From Streptomyces cacaoi (GTDB lineage Bacteria > Actinomycetota > Actinomycetes > Streptomycetales > Streptomycetaceae), in NCBI RefSeq assembly GCF_006539165.1, contig NZ_BJMM01000031.1:28726-92725 (forward strand): a stretch of DNA of 64,000 nucleotides, written 5' to 3'. How positions within the stretch are numbered: position 1 is the first letter of the stretch; every line of letters begins with the position of its first letter. A program made the position numbers and the translations under genes. The notes beneath the pieces are model-generated. The model was not told the DNA's origin and did no database searches. It saw only the letters and a program-made list of their open reading frames with translations. This document shows, piece by piece, positions 50,946 through 58,972 of the stretch.

Positions 50946-51677
50946 ATGCTTCGCACCCGTTCCCGCTGGATCGCCGCACCGCTCGCGGCCGCCGCCCTGA
51001 GCCTGTGCTACGCCGGCTACCAGGCCGGCGCCGCCGAACCGGCCGACTCGGGCAAGGCCGCCGCCGGCGCCTCGGCCCCCTGCCTGGCCGACGCCACCAC
51101 GCTGCTCGGCGACCTCGACGGTGACGGCATACAGGACCGCATCAGCAACCCCGGGCACGACGGCACCAAGATGACCGTCGAGTGGGGCAAGAAGGACGGC
51201 ACGTTCGGCGAGAAGGTCGCCGTCAAGGACCTCCTCGGCACCAAGAAGGGCGAGGAGGCGACCGCGGCCGTCGCCGACTTCGACAACGACGGCACCCTGG
51301 ACCTGGTCGTCAACATCGTCGAGCCGAGCGGCGGCGACGACCCCTCGACGGCCCGCCTCGCGGAATACCGTCCGGGCCCGCTGAACCGCGCGGACCTGTC
51401 CTCCCCCGACGCCACGCACTCCGACATCGGTGACATGGGCGAGGTGCAGGGGCTGAGCGTCGCCCGCTACAACGACGACGCGTACCCCGACCTCGCCGTG
51501 CTGAACAACGCCGGCGACGGCGTCACCGACCGCGACGTGCGCCTGTCGAAGCCGGACGGCGGCCTCGCCGGCTTCGACCGCGAGCAGAACAACAAGTACG
51601 GCGAGACGGGCACCTGGGCCGAGCCGCCCGCCATGCCCACCGACGGCTGGGCCTCGTTCTACAAGGGCTGCTCCTGA
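50946..51677 (+). CDS. Secreted FG-GAP/VCBS-type calcium-binding protein
   Basis: 243 residues with a Sec signal peptide (SRWIAAPLAAAALSLCYAGY) and three FG-GAP-like repeats with Asp-rich loops: GDLDGDGIQDRI, ADFDNDGTLDLVV and ARYNDDAYPDLAVL. Such proteins form a small beta-propeller-like, calcium-stabilised structure outside the cell. The ATG at 50946 has GGAG seven bases upstream. It stands alone between two strong terminators, so it is probably not part of the biosynthetic operons. Function unknown. Confidence 0.82.
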   Translation: MLRTRSRWIAAPLAAAALSLCYAGYQAGAAEPADSGKAAAGASAPCLADATTLLGDLDGDGIQDRISNPGHDGTKMTVEWGKKDGTFGEKVAVKDLLGTKKGEEATAAVADFDNDGTLDLVVNIVEPSGGDDPSTARLAEYRPGPLNRADLSSPDATHSDIGDMGEVQGLSVARYNDDAYPDLAVLNNAGDGVTDRDVRLSKPDGGLAGFDREQNNKYGETGTWAEPPAMPTDGWASFYKGCS

Positions 51678-51744
51678 GCTGACCCGCACCGGGCGCAGCG
51701 GCCGGCCCTCCCGGCCGCGCACCGCCCGGTAGCGCGGCAGGACG

Positions 51745-51781
51745 GCCGCGCCGGAGTACCGGCCCGGTACTCCGGCGCGGC
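51745..51781 (+). terminator. Terminator of the FG-GAP protein gene
   Basis: A perfect 16-bp stem (51745-51760 with 51766-51781) and a five-base loop (ggccc) lie about 70 bp after the stop codon at 51677. Confidence 0.88.
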
Positions 51782-51899
51782 GTCCGGCACCGCTCCACCG
51801 GTGGCAGGCAGTGCCATCCGCCCGCCGACACCCGAAACCACCGGCCCTGCCCGCCGTAGGCAGACCCGCAGACCCCGCAGACCCGTTGAGGAGACCTCG

Positions 51900-52463
51900 A
51901 TGCCCGCCCGGAAGTTCTCGGTATTCGCCCTCGCCGCCGTCGCCGCCGGCCTGGCGCTCACAGCCTGCGACAACACCGGCGCGAGCAACGACTCGTCCGG
52001 CGAGCCCGGCCCGTCGGCCTCCGCGAGCGCCTCCACGTCCTCGGACGGCTCCGCGGCCGACGCCTCCCAGCGGGACGGGGAGCGCTGCACCAACAAGATC
52101 GACTACGCGGGCGACCCGCGCTCCAACGCCGAGATCAACTCCATCGGCGCCGACACCGGAAAGTGCCCGGCCCCGCAGAAGAGCAGCAGCGCGGCACCCG
52201 ACACCCCCAACGAGAAGGACGCCCGCTGCACCGACAAGTTCAACTACGCGGGCGACCCGCGCTCCAACGCGGAAATCAACTCCATCGGCGCCGACACCGG
52301 AAAGTGCCCGGCCCCGCAGAAGGACGATGTGAAGCCCGGCACGCCGAAGAAGGACGGCGTCAAGTGCACCGACCAGGTCAACTACGCCGGTGACCCGCGC
52401 CCCAACGCGGAAATCAACTCCATCGGCGAAGAGACCGGCACCTGCCCGCCCCCGGCCAAGTAA
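51900..52463 (+). CDS. Lipoprotein with three tandem Cys-paired repeats
   Basis: 187 residues: signal peptide with lipobox LALTAC, a Ser/Ala/Gly spacer, then three copies of a 46-47-residue unit with the core YAGDPRSNAEINSIGADTGK bracketed by one Cys at each end (CTNK...KCPAP). The first two copies are almost identical also in DNA (about 52101-52179 and 52242-52320), pointing to recent duplication; the third has drifted. Two cysteines per unit suggest one disulfide each. ATG 51900 follows GAGGAG. I do not recognise the family; possibly a surface binding module. Confidence 0.8.
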   Translation: MPARKFSVFALAAVAAGLALTACDNTGASNDSSGEPGPSASASASTSSDGSAADASQRDGERCTNKIDYAGDPRSNAEINSIGADTGKCPAPQKSSSAAPDTPNEKDARCTDKFNYAGDPRSNAEINSIGADTGKCPAPQKDDVKPGTPKKDGVKCTDQVNYAGDPRPNAEINSIGEETGTCPPPAK

Positions 52464-52498
52464 CGGCACGCTCCCGGCCTTTCCCCTCTCCCTGACGC

Positions 52499-52531
52499 CC
52501 GCCCGGCCCGCTCCCGAAGCAGGCCGGGCGG
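52499..52531 (+). terminator. Hairpin after the repeat lipoprotein gene
   Basis: A 10-bp stem (52499-52508 with 52522-52531) and a 13-base loop begin 36 bp after the stop codon. It is weaker than the neighbouring terminators but similarly placed. Confidence 0.6.
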
Positions 52532-52707
52532 CATCGTGCCGCACCCCGAAAAAGCCCGTACGGAAGGCCACTCGAAGAGGAAAAACGCAACTTCGACAGG
52601 GCTCGCCGAGACAGCTACCTTCACCGGGCCCTCGGCGGCCGGGAACGGCCGCACAGGGATTCCTTCGGGACCGCACCCGGCACCCGCCCCGGACCAGGGA
52701 GAGACGT

Positions 52708-53232
52708 ATGCCCCGTCTTGCGCTGTACACATTCGGCGTCCTGAAAGCGCCTCTCGCCGACCCCGCACCCCTCACGCAGGAGTTCTACGACATCGGAGAG
52801 ACCGTCTACCGGGAGATCGCCCGCCACCCCGGATATCTCGCACACGCCGAAGCGGAACACGGCGACCGGGGCTCGCACTTCGAGGCGGACTGGGGCGCCT
52901 GGGGAGAGTTCGCCGTACCGTCCTGGTACGACAAGGGCCGCACAGCGCAGACCACCGCCCTCGCCGCGACCCTCTCCCTCTGGACCGGCCTGCGCCCCGC
53001 CTTCGACGCCGTCCACACCGGCCTGCACCGCGAGGCGCTGCGCAGACGCCACGACTGGTTCGAGAGAACCGGACACCCCGGCCACGTCCTCTGGTGGACC
53101 CCCGACACCACCACCCCCACCTGGCAACACGGCGTGACCCACCTCCACCACCTCCACACCCACGGCCCCACCCCCCACGCCTTCACGTTCCGGCATGCGT
53201 ACGCGCCGGACGGGAGCGTGGGGGGTGCCTAG
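52708..53232 (+). CDS. DUF3291 protein (ABM-like fold)
   Basis: 174 residues from ATG 52708 (GGGAGAG upstream). The sequence matches DUF3291: LALYTFGVLKAPLADP, then a conserved WG/WYD centre (WGAWGEFAVPSWYDKG) and a C-terminal WWTPDTTTPTWQHGVTHLHH. The fold is related to antibiotic biosynthesis monooxygenase-like ferredoxin barrels. Several Streptomyces clusters carry small enzymes of this shape, but I cannot assign a reaction here. Whether it belongs to the flanking cluster is open. Its C-terminal half is His/Thr-rich. Confidence 0.75.
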   Translation: MPRLALYTFGVLKAPLADPAPLTQEFYDIGETVYREIARHPGYLAHAEAEHGDRGSHFEADWGAWGEFAVPSWYDKGRTAQTTALAATLSLWTGLRPAFDAVHTGLHREALRRRHDWFERTGHPGHVLWWTPDTTTPTWQHGVTHLHHLHTHGPTPHAFTFRHAYAPDGSVGGA

Positions 53233-53258
53233 GGAAGCTCCCGGGAACCGGGGGCCGC

Positions 53259-53654
53259 TCAGGTCTCCCCGGCGGTCTTGAAGCACGCCCAGACGAGCTT
53301 TCCGCAGGGGATGCGCTCCTCGACGCCCCAGCCGTCGGCCAGCGCGTCGACCAGGGCCAGCCCGCGTCCGGTGGTGTCCACGGCGGTGGCCCGGCGGGCC
53401 TTCGGGCGCCGGGCGCGGCCGTCGTGCACTTCCGTCCGCACCACGTCCCCCTCGACAACGAGCCCGACCAGGAACCCGTGGCCGGGAGCGGTGCCGTGGA
53501 CGACCGCGTTCGTGGCGAGCTCGGAGACACAGAGCCGAATGTCCTCGGCACGGCCCGACACGCCCCACTCGGCCAGGATCTCGGTGACGAAGGCCCGTGC
53601 CCGACCGACCGACTCGGGGCGGGCCTCGAAGAACCGTCGGATCGTCCGGGTCAT
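53259..53654 (-). CDS. RsbW-like ATP-binding regulatory protein
   Basis: A 131-residue GHKL-type ATPase domain from ATG 53654 (MTRTIRRFFEARPESVGRAR). The N box is in IRLCVSELATNAVVHG, the G1 box region is RGLALVDALADGWGV and the end is WACFKTAG. It resembles the anti-sigma/serine kinase fold of the many orphan RsbW-like proteins of Streptomyces. A longer reading to 53846 adds Arg-rich sequence without similarity. Its divergent neighbour is a TPR-like regulator. The cognate sigma factor or antagonist is not adjacent. Confidence 0.85.
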   Translation of the reverse strand: MTRTIRRFFEARPESVGRARAFVTEILAEWGVSGRAEDIRLCVSELATNAVVHGTAPGHGFLVGLVVEGDVVRTEVHDGRARRPKARRATAVDTTGRGLALVDALADGWGVEERIPCGKLVWACFKTAGET

Positions 53655-53790
53655 CGCGGCCCGCACAGTTCGACGCCCGGCACGCACGTGGCACCGGACC
53701 GACGGATGCCGTCCGCGCGCGGGCCGCCGGTCCGGCGACGCTCCGTGAGAGGTTCCATGCTCGGGACCGTCCCCCAGGGTTCGGGAAGCA

Positions 53791-54717
53791 GTGACACTCC
53801 GAGCGTGCCGTCCGGCCAAGTCGGCGCCCATCACCCACCGTTCCACTTCCGTTCCACTTCTGTACCGCCGACTGCCCCGGATCTGCTTCGATGACAGGCG
53901 GAAGGGCTGTGAGTACGAGTCGTGGGCCGACGACCTCGACCGCGTCGTCGTCGCTCTGTCCCGGCAGCACTTCGCGTTCGCCGACGCTCTCCTGACCCGG
54001 TGGCTGGTGCGGTTCCGGGCCGCCGCGCCGGACGAGAAGGGCCTGTACCTCCTGGCCCGCTCCCACGCGCTGCTCGGCGACCTCGGACGCGACCGGGGCG
54101 CCGTGCGGGGCCCGCTGTCGGCCCGGCACTCCTATGCCGCCGCCCGGGCGGTCTTCACCCAGCTCGGCATCCCCCGCCGTGTCGCCCAGCTCGACCTGTC
54201 CCTCGCGGTCGTGGACGAGATGTCCGGGAAGCTGGAGATCGCCGCCCGCAGTTACGCATCCCTCGCCGACGACGAGCGACTCGCCCACCGCGACCGGGCG
54301 AGGGCCCGGCTGTGGGTGGGGACGGCCCTGAGCAAGGACGGCCGGCACGAGTACGCCACCCGCGTCATGCGGGGCGCGATCCGCGACTTCGAAGACCTCA
54401 CCGAGCCGGACGACTGGTCCGTGGCCCACCAGAAGCTCGCCCTCGCCCGGCGCGGCGCCGGCGACCTCGACCAGGCGCTGCGCTTCATCGACGTCGCCCG
54501 GACCAGCGGGCCGGCCGACTCACCGATGCAACGCGTACGCCTGGACACAGCACACGGCCACATCCTGCTGTCCGACGCGGCGAGCAGGGAGGATGGACTT
54601 CTCGTCCTCGACCGGGCCGCCCAGGTGGCCGCGCAGTACGGACTCGTGCACCAGCTGCGCAGTATCGGGAGCGTCAAGGCCATGAGCGAGGGGCCGGCCG
54701 GCCCCCGGCAACGGTGA
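53791..54717 (+). CDS. TPR-like regulatory protein lacking a helix-turn-helix
   Basis: 308 residues from GTG 53791 (GGGAAG just upstream). From about residue 35 (FDDRRKGCEYESWADDLDRV) it is a helical solenoid resembling the C-terminal half of Streptomyces regulators that pair with YdcF-like proteins, with TPR-like units around YLLARSHALLGDLGRDRG, RDRARARLWVGTALSKDG and VAHQKLALARRGAGDLDQAL. No DNA-binding domain precedes it. The first 30 residues look non-conserved, so the true start may be later or the gene may be a truncated version. It runs into ydcF with a 16-bp gap. Confidence 0.7.
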   Translation: MTLRACRPAKSAPITHRSTSVPLLYRRLPRICFDDRRKGCEYESWADDLDRVVVALSRQHFAFADALLTRWLVRFRAAAPDEKGLYLLARSHALLGDLGRDRGAVRGPLSARHSYAAARAVFTQLGIPRRVAQLDLSLAVVDEMSGKLEIAARSYASLADDERLAHRDRARARLWVGTALSKDGRHEYATRVMRGAIRDFEDLTEPDDWSVAHQKLALARRGAGDLDQALRFIDVARTSGPADSPMQRVRLDTAHGHILLSDAASREDGLLVLDRAAQVAAQYGLVHQLRSIGSVKAMSEGPAGPRQR

Positions 54718-54733
54718 CCAGGGAGAAGAGCAC

Positions 54734-55402
54734 GTGCGCGACGACCAGCAGGCCCTCACCGAGGACCAGTGGCACCAGGCCACGGTGATCTGGAACTACC
54801 ACCGGATGCGGCACCGGCTGCGGCCGGTCGACGTGGCGATCGGCCTGGGCAGCCACGACCTCGGCGTCGCCGCCCGCTCCGCCGAGCTGTACCGCTCCGG
54901 ACTGTTCCCCACCCTCGTGTTCACCGGCGGCAACAGCCCCACCACGCAGGCTCGTTTCCCCCGTGGGGAGGCCGTCCACTTCCGCGAGCACGCCGTGGAA
55001 CTCGGCGTTCCCGCCGAGGCGATCCTGGTGGAGCCCCACGCGAGCAACACCGGGCAGAACATCGCCTTCTCGCGTGCGCTTCTCGCCGACGCGGGGATGC
55101 ACCCGGCCACGGTGCTGCTGATCTCCAAGCCCTACATGGAAAGGCGCTCGTTCGCGACCGCCCGGAGGCTGTGGCCGGAGGTCGAAGTGCTGTGCGCCGC
55201 GGAGCCGTTGGAGTTCGACGACTACCTCAAGACCATCGGGGACGGGAGGCTCGTTCTGGACATGCTCGTCGGCGACCTGCAACGGGTCATCGAGTACCCC
55301 CGGCTCGGATTCGCGATCGAGCAGGAGGTCCCGGACGACGTGCACGCCGCATACGAGTCGCTTGTCCGGGCCGGCTTCACCCGCCGCCTCATCACCTCGT
55401 GA
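54734..55402 (+). CDS. YdcF-family (DUF218) protein
   Basis: 222 residues from GTG 54734 with GGGAGAAG upstream. The DUF218 core is clear: PVDVAIGLGSHDLGVAARSA, PTLVFTGGNSPTT, then EPHASNTGQNIAFSRALL and LLISKPYMERRS. Unlike membrane ElyC it has no signal or membrane helix, matching soluble YdcF. Nucleotide or SAM binding has been suggested for the family, but function is not established. It is co-oriented with the TPR-like gene in a two-gene operon ending at the terminator at 55549-55583. Confidence 0.87.
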   Translation: MRDDQQALTEDQWHQATVIWNYHRMRHRLRPVDVAIGLGSHDLGVAARSAELYRSGLFPTLVFTGGNSPTTQARFPRGEAVHFREHAVELGVPAEAILVEPHASNTGQNIAFSRALLADAGMHPATVLLISKPYMERRSFATARRLWPEVEVLCAAEPLEFDDYLKTIGDGRLVLDMLVGDLQRVIEYPRLGFAIEQEVPDDVHAAYESLVRAGFTRRLITS

Positions 55403-55548
55403 CCTGTCCGCCCCCGCCCAGCCCCGGTAGCCCCTCTCGACGGCGTGACGATCAGCGCCGGACGAGGCCCGGTACGCGCAGGGCACCCCGGCGGTAAGGG
55501 TCGAAATCGAGGAACCCCAGGGGCGTCGGGCCCAGGGGGTGGAAGGGA

Positions 55549-55583
55549 TGGCGGCCTGCCCGGGGAGGGTGGGCAGGCCGCCA
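55549..55583. terminator. Bidirectional terminator between ydcF and fabG
   Basis: A perfect 13-bp stem (55549-55561 with 55571-55583) and a nine-base loop lie between the convergent ydcF-like and fabG-like genes, ending 22 bp before the fabG stop codon. Confidence 0.88.
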
Positions 55584-55604
55584 GAGGGGGGTGGAGCCGC
55601 GGGG

Positions 55605-56414
55605 TCAGGTGAGGGTGACGCCGCTGTCGATGCTGAGGGTCTGGCCTGTCATGCAGTCCTGGTCGAGGAACAGGCCCATGCTGCGGGCGACTTCCTCGAC
55701 GGTCACGAACCGGGGAACGGGAGCCTTGGCCTCCATCCCCTCCTTGACCTTGTCGGACAGCCCCTCCGTCATCCCGGTGATCATGAACCCGGGCGAGAGC
55801 GCGTTGACGGTGACGCCGCGGCGCCCGCACTCGGCGGCGAGGGTCCGGGTGAAGCCGATCAGCCCGGCCTTGGAGGCCGAGTAGGCCGTCTGGCCGGAGG
55901 TGGCGATCAGGCCGGACGGCGAGACGATGTTGACGATGCGTCCCCACCGCTGGCGCAGCATGTGGCCCACGGCCACCCGCGCGGTGTGGAAGGAGCCGAC
56001 GAGGTTGGTGCGGATGACGTCGGCCCAGTCGTCGGGCGACTGCATGGCCATGAGCGCGTCCTTGCGGATGGCGCCGTTGTTGACGAGGACGTCGACGGGC
56101 CCGAGGTCGTCCGCGATCCGCTCGTACAGGGCGCGGACGGCGTCGTAGTCGCCGACGTCGCCGGTGACGACGGTGGCGTCGTTGCGCAGCTTGTCGCGGA
56201 CGGCCCGCGCCGCGGCCTCGGAACGGTTGTAGTGGACGGCGACCCGGCAGCCGAGGGCGTCCAGTTCCAGGGCGAGGGCCTGGCCGAGGCCGCCGGAGGC
56301 GCCGGTGACGAGGGCGACGGGCTGTTCGGGCCGCCCGGACGCCTTTCCGCCGGCCGGCTGCCCGGCGGGGGCGGCAGGAGTGCCGTCCTGTGCGGTGGTG
56401 TGCGTGGCGCTCAT
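55605..56414 (-). CDS. FabG-type 3-oxoacyl-carrier reductase
   Basis: A 269-residue classical short-chain dehydrogenase. A 30-residue Ala/Gly/Pro head precedes the cofactor motif TGASGGLG (37-44), then NNGAIRKD and the catalytic S165, Y178, K182 (YSASK). HYNRSE after the second strand favours NADPH. It is the third gene of the ACP-KASIII-FabG operon, coupled by ATGA to KASIII. It should reduce carrier-bound beta-ketoacyl groups and could supply the reductase missing from the first half of the cluster. Confidence 0.9.
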   Translation of the reverse strand: MSATHTTAQDGTPAAPAGQPAGGKASGRPEQPVALVTGASGGLGQALALELDALGCRVAVHYNRSEAAARAVRDKLRNDATVVTGDVGDYDAVRALYERIADDLGPVDVLVNNGAIRKDALMAMQSPDDWADVIRTNLVGSFHTARVAVGHMLRQRWGRIVNIVSPSGLIATSGQTAYSASKAGLIGFTRTLAAECGRRGVTVNALSPGFMITGMTEGLSDKVKEGMEAKAPVPRFVTVEEVARSMGLFLDQDCMTGQTLSIDSGVTLT

Positions 56415-57418
56415 GCGGACCCCTTCCTGTTGTCGCCCCAGCCCGCGCCCCACTCCAGCAGCACGGACCCCCAGGTCATGCCGGCGCCGAAGCCCGCGAG
56501 CAGCACGGTGTCGCCGCCGTGGATGCGTCCCGCGTCGAGCGCCTCGGTCAGCGCGATGGGTATCGAGGCGGAGGCGGTGTTGCCGTACTTGTCGAGGTTG
56601 GTGACGAGGGCCTCGGGCCGCAGCCCGGTGTGGCTGACGATGGAGTTGATGATGCGGATGTTGGCCTGGTGGGGCACGACGTGGCACACCTCGGGCGCCT
56701 CGACCTTGGCGGCGGCCAGCGTCTCGCGGACGGTGCGCACGGTGTAGCGCACGGCGTTGAGGTAGATCTCGTTGCCGTTGATACGGGCGTAGTGCAGGCC
56801 CTGGCGCACGGTGTCCTCGGTGGTGGGCATCCGGCTGCCGCCGGCGAGCACCTTGAGGCTGCCGGTGCACCGTCCGTCGGCGCCGAGGTTCCAGCCGAGC
56901 ACCGGGTCGTCGGCGGACGGCTCCAGCACGAGCGCGCCGGCGCCGTCCCCGACGAGGATGGACAGGTCCTTGTCGGCGGGGTCGACGGTGAGGGTGTGGG
57001 TGTCGGAGCCGATCAGCAGCACCGGGCGCGGGTCCATCCGCAGCAGCCCCATCGCCTGGACGAGGCCGTAGACGAAGCCCGCGCACTCGGAGTTGACGTC
57101 GTGTGCGCTGCCGGCGATGCCGAGGTCGTGGTGGACGAACGCGGAGGTGGCCGGAGAGGGCTGTTCCGGGGTGGCGGTGGCGACGATCAGGTGGGCGATC
57201 TCGCCGGGCTCCCGTCCGGCCCTCTCCAGGGCGCGCCGGCCGGCCTCGACGGCCAGCGAGGCGGTGGTCTGCCCGGGTCCGACGGCCCGCCGTTCCCGGA
57301 TCCCGCACCGGCTGACGACCCACTGCTCGTCGACGCCGAAGCGCTCCGCGAGCTGGGTGCTGGTGACCACGCGTTCGGGTACGGCCATGCCCCACCCGGT
57401 GATCTCGAAGCCGTTCAC
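56411..57418 (-). CDS. KAS III-type ketosynthase
   Basis: 335 residues from GTG 57418 (GGAGA seven bases upstream). The FabH catalytic triad is intact: C112 (NSECAGFVYG), H250 (VVPHQANIRI) and N280 (KYGNTASAS). It may start a chain from an acyl-CoA, or act as an acyl transferase or condensing enzyme on a carrier-bound intermediate, as KASIII-like enzymes do in prodiginine (RedP) and other pathways. It lies between the ACP and FabG genes in one operon. Confidence 0.93.
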   Translation of the reverse strand: MNGFEITGWGMAVPERVVTSTQLAERFGVDEQWVVSRCGIRERRAVGPGQTTASLAVEAGRRALERAGREPGEIAHLIVATATPEQPSPATSAFVHHDLGIAGSAHDVNSECAGFVYGLVQAMGLLRMDPRPVLLIGSDTHTLTVDPADKDLSILVGDGAGALVLEPSADDPVLGWNLGADGRCTGSLKVLAGGSRMPTTEDTVRQGLHYARINGNEIYLNAVRYTVRTVRETLAAAKVEAPEVCHVVPHQANIRIINSIVSHTGLRPEALVTNLDKYGNTASASIPIALTEALDAGRIHGGDTVLLAGFGAGMTWGSVLLEWGAGWGDNRKGSA

Positions 57419-57525
57419 AGCGGTTCTCCGTTCACTTCTGCGCGTGCGCGGCAGCCCGCACCTTTCGCTGTCGTCCGCGGCCCGGCAGCCGCGGACGCGT
57501 CGTTGACAGGCACGCCCTGCCTCCC

Positions 57526-57780
57526 TCAGACCTGGGCCGGTGCGAGCGCCAGCAGCCGCTCGTGGATGACGCGCAGCGTGGTGGTGTCGTCGATGTCGGC
57601 GAACAGCGACTCGTCGGCGGGGATGTGCGGGTACGCGTTCTGGAAGCCGTACAGCCACTCCATCAGGTCCAGGGAGTCCACGTCCGCGATGTGCTGGAGC
57701 GGCTGGTCCGGCTCGACCTTCTCGGCGCCGGAGACGGCCTCCAGCTGGGTGGCGAGTTCTTCGATGGTGGGCAGGGACAT
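57526..57780 (-). CDS. Second acyl carrier protein
   Basis: An 84-residue carrier protein. The phosphopantetheine site is S36 in ADVDSLDLMEWLYGF. It differs clearly from the first-half carrier: here the helix after the serine is LMEWLYGFQNAYPHIP, an acyl-carrier pattern. It is the first gene of the leftward three-gene operon and reads from ATG 57780. The KASIII that follows is its likely partner. Confidence 0.88.
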   Translation of the reverse strand: MSLPTIEELATQLEAVSGAEKVEPDQPLQHIADVDSLDLMEWLYGFQNAYPHIPADESLFADIDDTTTLRVIHERLLALAPAQV

Positions 57781-57935
57781 GGTCTCGGTCCTCTCTGACG
57801 GGGTGCTGAGGTGTGCCCGCTCACGGTCGGAGGGGCCCGGCGGCTCGCACCGGGGTGGAACGGGTCCGGGCGGTGCCCGGGGCCCGTCGGGGCCCGGCCG
57901 TTCACCGGGCCCGCCTCGAATGGAACCCCCCGGCA

Positions 57936-57953
57936 CGCAAGGGGGGCGCAACA
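57936..57953 (-). promoter_or_regulatory. SARP-box site of the ACP-KASIII-FabG operon
   Basis: Along the minus strand it reads TGTTGCG-CCCC-CCTTGCG: heptamers at 11-bp pitch, 155 bases before the ACP start codon. Including flanks it is identical to the 49414 site at 18 of 21 positions. Confidence 0.7.
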
Positions 57954-57970
57954 CGGCTGTCACGCGCGCT

Positions 57971-57988
57971 TGTTGCGCGCGGCTTGCA
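57971..57988 (+). promoter_or_regulatory. SARP-box site of the methyltransferase operon
   Basis: Along the plus strand it reads TGTTGCG-CGCG-GCTTGCA, 95 bases before the methyltransferase ATG. Its orientation is opposite to the neighbouring 57936 site, as expected if each serves its own divergent operon. Confidence 0.65.
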
Positions 57989-58083
57989 GCGAACCGCTTG
58001 GCTTCAGGCATCCATCCGTACGCGGCCCGTAGCCGGTCCGCGCAGGAGCCAGGACCCGTACCCGCAGAGGGAGTTGAGAGGCC

Positions 58084-58962
58084 ATGACGACGGTCGCGGA
58101 CAGGTCGGTCCCCGAGGTCGACGCGATCAGGCACCACTACGAGGTGAGCAACGACTTCTACCGTCTGCTGCTGGGCCCGACGATGATGTACTCGGGCGGC
58201 TACTGGGAGGAGGGCGAGGGCCTCACCCAGGCGCTCGACGAGGCCCAGGAGCGCAAGCTGGACCGCTTCGTGGAGCTGGCCGGCGCCGCGGGCGCGGGCC
58301 GGGTGCTGGACATCGGCTGCGGCTGGGGCACGATGCTCAACCGGGCGACGTCGGTGCACGGCGTCCGCGAGGGTGTCGGGCTGACGCTCAGCCGCACCCA
58401 GGAGCGGTTCGTCGCCTCCCTGGACAATCCGCGCATCACGGCGCGGGTGGAGAGCTGGGAGGACCACGTCGCGGACGAGCCGTACGACGCGGCGTTCTGC
58501 ATCAACGCGCTGGAGCACTTCGTCAGTTCGGAGCTGCCGCCCCGGGAGCGGGCGAAGAAGTTCCGGGTGTTCTTCCAGAAGGTGGCGGCGAATCTGCGGC
58601 CGGGTGCGCGGCTGGTGCTGCACACGATGACGGCCGAGGCGCTGCCGATGAACCGCAGGCTGCTGGACGATCTGAAGTTCCTCCAGCGTTCGGAGTTCGA
58701 GAACTGCCACATCCCGCATCTGCACGAGCTGACGGGCGGCGCCGAGGGCCTGTTCGACGTCGTGGAGATCGTCAACGAGCGCGAGTCGTTCGCCGTGGCC
58801 TGCCGTGCGTGGCTGGAGCTGCTGGCGGCCCGCAGGGACGAGGCGGTCGCGCTGGAGGGCGAGGAGGTCGTGGCCCGCTTCGAGCGCTATCTGGACATCT
58901 TCGCCTACACGCTGGAGGACCGCTTCTTCAACAACTTCCGCATCACCGTGGCGCGGCGCTGA
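58084..58962 (+). CDS. Cyclopropane-synthase/mycolate-type SAM methyltransferase
   Basis: 292 residues resembling CFA synthase and mycolic acid methyltransferases: HHYEVSNDFYRLLLGPTMMY and SGGYWEEGE near the start, SAM motif I LDIGCGWG (75-82) and FCINALEHF. Family members methylate or cyclopropanate a C=C bond of a lipid or acyl chain through a carbocation. It opens the rightward operon, and the monooxygenase gene follows after 10 bp. In this setting it probably C-methylates an acyl or polyene intermediate. The substrate is unknown. Confidence 0.88.
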   Translation: MTTVADRSVPEVDAIRHHYEVSNDFYRLLLGPTMMYSGGYWEEGEGLTQALDEAQERKLDRFVELAGAAGAGRVLDIGCGWGTMLNRATSVHGVREGVGLTLSRTQERFVASLDNPRITARVESWEDHVADEPYDAAFCINALEHFVSSELPPRERAKKFRVFFQKVAANLRPGARLVLHTMTAEALPMNRRLLDDLKFLQRSEFENCHIPHLHELTGGAEGLFDVVEIVNERESFAVACRAWLELLAARRDEAVALEGEEVVARFERYLDIFAYTLEDRFFNNFRITVARR

Positions 58963-58972
58963 GGAGGCCGGC

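Larger units (their letters stand above)
57781..58083. promoter_or_regulatory. Divergent control region of the tailoring and ACP operons
   Basis: 303 bp between divergent starts. It contains two oppositely oriented SARP-box sites (57936-57953 and 57971-57988). A gcgcgc-ttgtt-gcgcgc inverted repeat overlaps the second. GCTTG recurs at 57968, 57982 and 57996. The methyltransferase gene is preceded by GGGAGTTGAGAGG. Confidence 0.65.

Noticed and set aside
53791..54717. A complete XRE regulator paired with ydcF
   Set aside because: No helix-turn-helix is encoded in this frame or just upstream, so only the TPR-like part is called.
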